From assembly GCF_000424985.1 (NCBI RefSeq), contig NZ_AUKX01000001.1, positions 155,740 to 219,739 of the forward strand: DNA of 64,000 nt, written 5' to 3'. Under the pieces are notes generated by a model. That model saw only the letters and a list, made by a program, of their open reading frames with translations. It searched no databases and had not been told where the DNA came from. Source of the DNA: Arenibacter latericius DSM 15913. GTDB lineage: Bacteria; Bacteroidota; Bacteroidia; Flavobacteriales; Flavobacteriaceae. Shown piece after piece: positions 60,606 through 64,000 of this stretch; within the stretch, counting starts at the first letter, position 1, and each line of letters starts with the position of its first letter. The translations under genes and the position numbers were made by a program.

Positions 60606-61658
60606 TTAATAAACCCTACTTAAGCCTTCCATATCCAAGATCTGAATATTCCTATCCTCTATCTGTATCAACCCTTCTTTTCTAAAGCTAGATAGGGTCC
60701 TTATAAGGGTCTCTGTTGCCATTCCGGCAACACTTGCAAGGTCGCTACGTAAAATATGTAATCTGCCCTCAGAATCCGCTTCTAATTTACTAGCAAACCT
60801 CAGTATTGTTGTTGCAGTCTTTCTTCTCACGGATCCATAGGCCATTTCCAATAACTGCTCCTTGGTCTCAGACAGATTTTCGTTTAACAACGTAATAAGC
60901 CCCATGGATAGTTGTGGGTTTTCTTGTAACACCTCTTTAAATCTATCTTTTGCAATCCCAAGCAGTTTTACCTCCTCCATTGCAGTGGCTGACTCTTGAT
61001 AAGGAAGATTCCTTGTAAAACAGGTAAAACCAAAAAAATCATTGGCTTTATAGATTGCAGTAATCAATTCTTTACCCCGTTCATCTAACTTATGTGTTTT
61101 AACCACTCCGGAACTCACTAAATAAATTAAGTTAGAATTACCCCCTTCGTTATAAATTAATTCTCCAACTCCAAACTCATATAAGCGACCCTGCTCTGCA
61201 ACATATTCTTTAAGTTGCTCTATAGTCTGTAAACCAAAATTTGTATTATTCGGTTTAGAACTAGGTATTTCCCTACTCTCCTTAATAATAGTCATTCTCG
61301 CTAGTCTGCTCTTAATAGCTCCAAGAAGCTCAGACTCCATAAAAGGCTTGGTAATATAATCATCTGCCCCGAGTTCCATACCTTTGCGAATATCCCGTTT
61401 TTCAGTTTTAGCAGATAAAAAAATAAACGGAATATGATTAGTCTCCTTCAATTGGGATAAGGACTCCAATACGCCATAACCATCTAATTCCGGCATCATT
61501 ATATCACAAATAATAACATCTGGTAGGTGTTTTTTTGCTAGCAGCACCCCACTATTCCCATTAGATGCAGTTATTACCTGGAAATCGGACAATTCCAATA
61601 GTTCAGCTGTATTTTCTAGCAATATTGGATCATCCTCTATGATTAACACTCGTTTCAT
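60606..61658 (-). CDS. Response regulator fused to a CRP/FNR-type transcription factor
   Basis: A 350-residue regulator with three parts: a receiver domain (1-122; acidic Asp9/Asp10, phospho-acceptor Asp52 in VIICDIMMPELDG, Lys in DDYITKPF), a cyclic-nucleotide-binding-type barrel (about 150-265; GELIYNEGGNSNLIYLVSSGVVKTHKLDERG), and a CRP helix-turn-helix (about 290-345). The recognition helix VAGMATETLIRTLSSFRKEG keeps the E-x-x-x-R pair of CRP/FNR but has Ile where FNR has Ser. No iron-sulfur Cys cluster is present. It follows its kinase gene by 49 bp and lies upstream of the usp genes. Confidence 0.92.
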   Translation of the reverse strand: MKRVLIIEDDPILLENTAELLELSDFQVITASNGNSGVLLAKKHLPDVIICDIMMPELDGYGVLESLSQLKETNHIPFIFLSAKTEKRDIRKGMELGADDYITKPFMESELLGAIKSRLARMTIIKESREIPSSKPNNTNFGLQTIEQLKEYVAEQGRLYEFGVGELIYNEGGNSNLIYLVSSGVVKTHKLDERGKELITAIYKANDFFGFTCFTRNLPYQESATAMEEVKLLGIAKDRFKEVLQENPQLSMGLITLLNENLSETKEQLLEMAYGSVRRKTATTILRFASKLEADSEGRLHILRSDLASVAGMATETLIRTLSSFRKEGLIQIEDRNIQILDMEGLSRVY

Positions 61659-61707
61659 CTGCGTCTGTTTTAAAATTCTACCCTTAATATATAAAACCCT
61701 TTTGGCT

Positions 61708-62940
61708 TTAATCGTTTATTATCCCGAGGGGAAGCACCACTGAAAATACCGTTCCTTTACCGGGGGTGCTTTTAAAGGATACAACTCCTCCAATATTTTC
61801 TAAATGGGCTTTTACAATATTCAACCCTATTCCAGAACCTTGGATGAGCAATGCATTTTCTGCCCTAAAATAGCGTTTAAAAATATGCTTCTTACTCTCT
61901 TCTGGTATACCGATCCCTTGATCTATGATATGAAAAACTATCTCATCTGCCTTTAATTCCACCTTAATATCGATATCCGTATCTTCTGGGGAATACTTAA
62001 TTGCATTGTGTAATAAATTAGTGAGGACCAAAGAAAGTATTCTTTCATCTTGAATAATTTCTACCTCGTCAATATTATCAGGGTAAATAATATTCTGACC
62101 GTCCTTTAATTGCATATTAGCATTATATACTACCTCGTTTACCACTTTACTTAGCGAGAATTTAGTATATCTATAAACTTCTTTTCCCTTTTCTAGGCGC
62201 TCCAAGGATAAGAAATCCTTTAATATTCCAGTAAGATGATGAACCCCGCCTATAATAGTATTTAAATGTTTCTCCCGTTTATCTTGTTGATTTTCTCCTT
62301 TATACTTTCCCACTAAAGTTGCAGAGGTAAGTATACCACTCAAAGGGGTTTTAAATTCATGGGAAACTAAAGATAAAAACTCAGTTTTAAGGTGATTAAG
62401 TTCTCGCTCTTTTTGTAGGGCGCTCTTAATTTTAGACTCAGCAACTTTTCTTAGTTTTATTTCTTCAGTTAGTTTGGCTATGGTTTGCTTTAATTCATTG
62501 GTACGCGCCTCTACCTTATGTTGCAACTGGATATTCAGTTCTTTAATTTGTCTTTCCTGTTCTTTTTTTAATGTAACATCTATAATAAGAGCCATCACAT
62601 AAGACTCTCCGTCCAAACTAAACGGATTTAAACCTACTTCAATGGGAAACTGTTCGCCGTTCTTCCGCTTCCCATACAGCGTTCTCCCATGAGCCATTCT
62701 TCTTTGGCCACTACTTTTATTGAAACTTTCCACATACTCATTATGCACTTTGTGGAAGCTATCTGGAATTAATAGGTTTAGATTTTCTCCATTGATATTA
62801 CTATCCTCATAACCGAACATTTCATTGGTACGATGGTTGGTTGCTATAATTATTCGGTCCTGGTTTATTACCAAAATTCCTTCGGATACCGCTTCGGACA
62901 ATAGATTAAAAATCTTCTTATTTTTTTCAAATCCACGCAT
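61708..62940 (-). CDS. Cytosolic PAS sensor histidine kinase
   Basis: A 410-residue kinase without membrane segments. A PAS domain (about 8-125; ILVINQDRIIIATNHRTNEMFGYEDSNINGENLNLLIPDSFH and a PAC end ALIIDVTLKKEQERQI), a coiled coil (130-185), HisKA with His194 (FLSLVSHEFKTPLSGIL), and HATPase with N, G1 and G2 boxes (LLHNAIKYSPEDT, DQGIGIPEESKKHIF, GSGIGLNIVKAHL). FixL-like in layout, but no heme-binding residue can be asserted. Its partner is the receiver-CRP protein encoded 49 bp downstream. Confidence 0.93.
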   Translation of the reverse strand: MRGFEKNKKIFNLLSEAVSEGILVINQDRIIIATNHRTNEMFGYEDSNINGENLNLLIPDSFHKVHNEYVESFNKSSGQRRMAHGRTLYGKRKNGEQFPIEVGLNPFSLDGESYVMALIIDVTLKKEQERQIKELNIQLQHKVEARTNELKQTIAKLTEEIKLRKVAESKIKSALQKERELNHLKTEFLSLVSHEFKTPLSGILTSATLVGKYKGENQQDKREKHLNTIIGGVHHLTGILKDFLSLERLEKGKEVYRYTKFSLSKVVNEVVYNANMQLKDGQNIIYPDNIDEVEIIQDERILSLVLTNLLHNAIKYSPEDTDIDIKVELKADEIVFHIIDQGIGIPEESKKHIFKRYFRAENALLIQGSGIGLNIVKAHLENIGGVVSFKSTPGKGTVFSVVLPLGIIND

Positions 62941-63211
62941 TGTATAAAGTTACATTAATTTCTTAATTTTTTTTGGTTTAGAGTTGCAGATCCAGTTGCT
63001 AATACCCATTAACATTTTCCTTTAGGGATTAAACCTTTCTGCCAAGTCAGGTTCGAAATTATTCCCAAAATCGAGGTAATATGGATACTTATTCACAGAT
63101 AACTAGAGATAAATTTTGTAATTTTAAAAGAATTGGACCATTTTCTAAGGTACTTTAGCCCCAGATAAGTTCGGAGTGATATTTTAAATTTCAAATTTAT
63201 ACATTTGAGAT

Positions 63212-63523
63212 ATGAAATATAAGAAATGGACCTTAGCGCAGAAGTTGGAAATATTATCCAGTTCGGAAGAAATAGGTATTGTAGAAACCTGCCGTAAATA
63301 TGGTGTCAGCACTGGCACTTTTTATTCCTGGAAGAAGAAGTTCGACCATAAAGGGGAAGCAGGTTTAAAAGTGCCCTATGACACTAAGAGCAAGGAACTG
63401 AAAGAAGCAGAAGAGGAAAATCGTGTGCTTCGCAAGTTGCTTAGTGACAAGGAAATTGAACTGGAAGTGCAGCGCGAGCTTTTAAAAAAAAAGTTTGGGA
63501 CATCAGATCCAAGAAAGATCTAG
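63212..63523 (+). CDS. IS3-family transposase OrfA
   Basis: A 103-residue helix-turn-helix protein (KYKKWTLAQKLEILSSSEEIGIVETCRKYGVSTGTFYSWKKKFDHKG) followed by a leucine-zipper-like coil (KELKEAEEENRVLRKLLSDKEIELEVQRELL), the standard OrfA layout for binding IS ends. It ends at a TAG (63521-63523) just after the A9 frameshift site. A TACATTTG promoter-like motif ends 4 bp before its ATG. Confidence 0.92.
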   Translation: MKYKKWTLAQKLEILSSSEEIGIVETCRKYGVSTGTFYSWKKKFDHKGEAGLKVPYDTKSKELKEAEEENRVLRKLLSDKEIELEVQRELLKKKFGTSDPRKI

Positions 63524-64000
63524 TGGATAGGATGCACGCCAAACACAAAATCAGCAAGACCAAACTAATAGATATGGTGGGAATGGTTCATAGCAGTTAC
63601 TATAGAAAGCCCACCAATGGCAAGAAGGGGAATAGACCAAGCAAGTTTACCTATCACAGTAAAAAAGGCCCGATTAGCCAGGATGGTGTAATTGAGTCGG
63701 TAAAATCAATATTAAAACATCCATTTATAGATTGTGGATATCGGTTAATGACTTCATACCTAAAGCGGGATGGCTATACTATAAACCATAAAAAGCTTTA
63801 TAGAATAATGAAAGAAGCAAACCTATTAAAACTAGAAGACCGGATAGATAGAAGTGGTTCGGGACGCAAGTTTGTTAAGTTTAGAAAAGTAAATACCTCT
63901 AGACCTTTTGAATGTCTAGAGATGGATATAAAGATGGTTTGGATTCCTAGTGCCGGGAAAAACGCTTATTTGCTATCTGTAATAGATGTACACACCCGTA
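63484..64000 (+). CDS. IS3-family transposase OrfB (DDE), reached by -1 frameshift, 3' end outside
   Basis: In the -1 frame relative to orfA the sequence reads KKKVWDIRSKKDLVDRMHAKHKISKTKLIDMVG, then the HTH_21 domain (HPFIDCGYRLMTSYLKRDGYTINHKKLYRIMKEANL) and the start of the rve integrase core, where the first catalytic Asp lies in CLEMDIKMVWI and a second block LLSVIDVHTR follows. It has no separate strong start, so fusion by slippage on the A9 run (63484-63492, then G) is the likely way of expression. Cut by the window end. Confidence 0.9.

Larger units (their letters stand above)
63134..64000 (+). mobile_element. IS3-family insertion sequence, right part outside the window
   Basis: orfA and orfB of an IS3-family transposase in two frames joined by an A9 slippery run. 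The left terminus is not certain: TGGACCATTTTCT at 63134-63146 begins like an IS3 end, but the matching right end lies beyond the window. It sits about 190 bp upstream of the histidine kinase start and points away from it. Confidence 0.75.

Noticed and set aside
1..64000. CRISPR array or rRNA operon
   Set aside because: No regularly spaced repeat series and no rRNA-like sequence were seen on reading both strands.

Overview
The window is a stretch of chromosome from a low-G+C member of the Bacteroidota, most probably a marine-type Flavobacteriaceae. Supporting signs are the promoter motif TAnnTTTG with TTG/TTTG upstream, A-rich leaders with weak Shine-Dalgarno sequences, paired OmpH/Skp genes behind bamA, a DUF6089 porin-like gene next to uppS, a folK-deoxynucleoside kinase fusion, and lipoproteins with short N-terminal signals. 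The genus cannot be named from this sequence alone.

Bases 1-36.6 kb are mostly core chromosome. They hold a truncated NDH-2, thyA, an ergothioneine pair (egtB-egtD) with a class-V PLP enzyme close by, folA, murI, and a leftward envelope block read CBS protein, nadK, DUF6089, uppS, bamA, two ompH genes. These are followed by pdxJ, tig-clpP-clpX, glycerate kinase, a GH3 protein, AsmA, a queuosine-precursor transporter, sppA, folK-dNK, a TrmH methylase and mutS. A tRNA-Gly(GCC)/tRNA-Leu(UAA) pair with a clear promoter follows mutS.

Bases 36.76-48.05 kb are an integrated mobilizable element of about 11.3 kb inserted at the 3' end of tRNA-Leu. A 57-bp direct repeat of the tRNA 3' end marks attL and attR. 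Tandem GGTACAAC sites sit inside both ends, and a tyrosine integrase lies next to attR. The element carries a relaxase and MobC, a hairpin array that looks like oriT, and no type IV secretion genes, so transfer would need a helper. Its cargo is an S41 protease flanked by imperfect 27-bp direct repeats, a ParDE toxin-antitoxin pair, an S1-domain protein, and a three-gene split HipA system (hipB, hipS-like, hipT-like) behind three repeated operators.

Bases 48.1-53.5 kb carry secreted or lipid-anchored accessory proteins (sialidase-like, class A beta-lactamase-like, DUF1080), a Dus enzyme and a dead TlpA-like gene.

Bases 53.5-62.9 kb are a leftward stress module. A cytosolic PAS histidine kinase and a receiver-CRP/FNR fusion regulator are followed by four double universal stress proteins, an ATP-cone/Mrr-like nuclease and a beta-CASP metallo-beta-lactamase RNase-like protein. 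Two of the usp promoters share the palindrome TGAC-N4-GTCA at exactly the same distance from their -7 element, the position expected of a class II CRP-type activator. This gives a testable circuit in which the neighbouring regulator drives the usp genes. The window ends inside an IS3-family insertion sequence with a -1 frameshift site.
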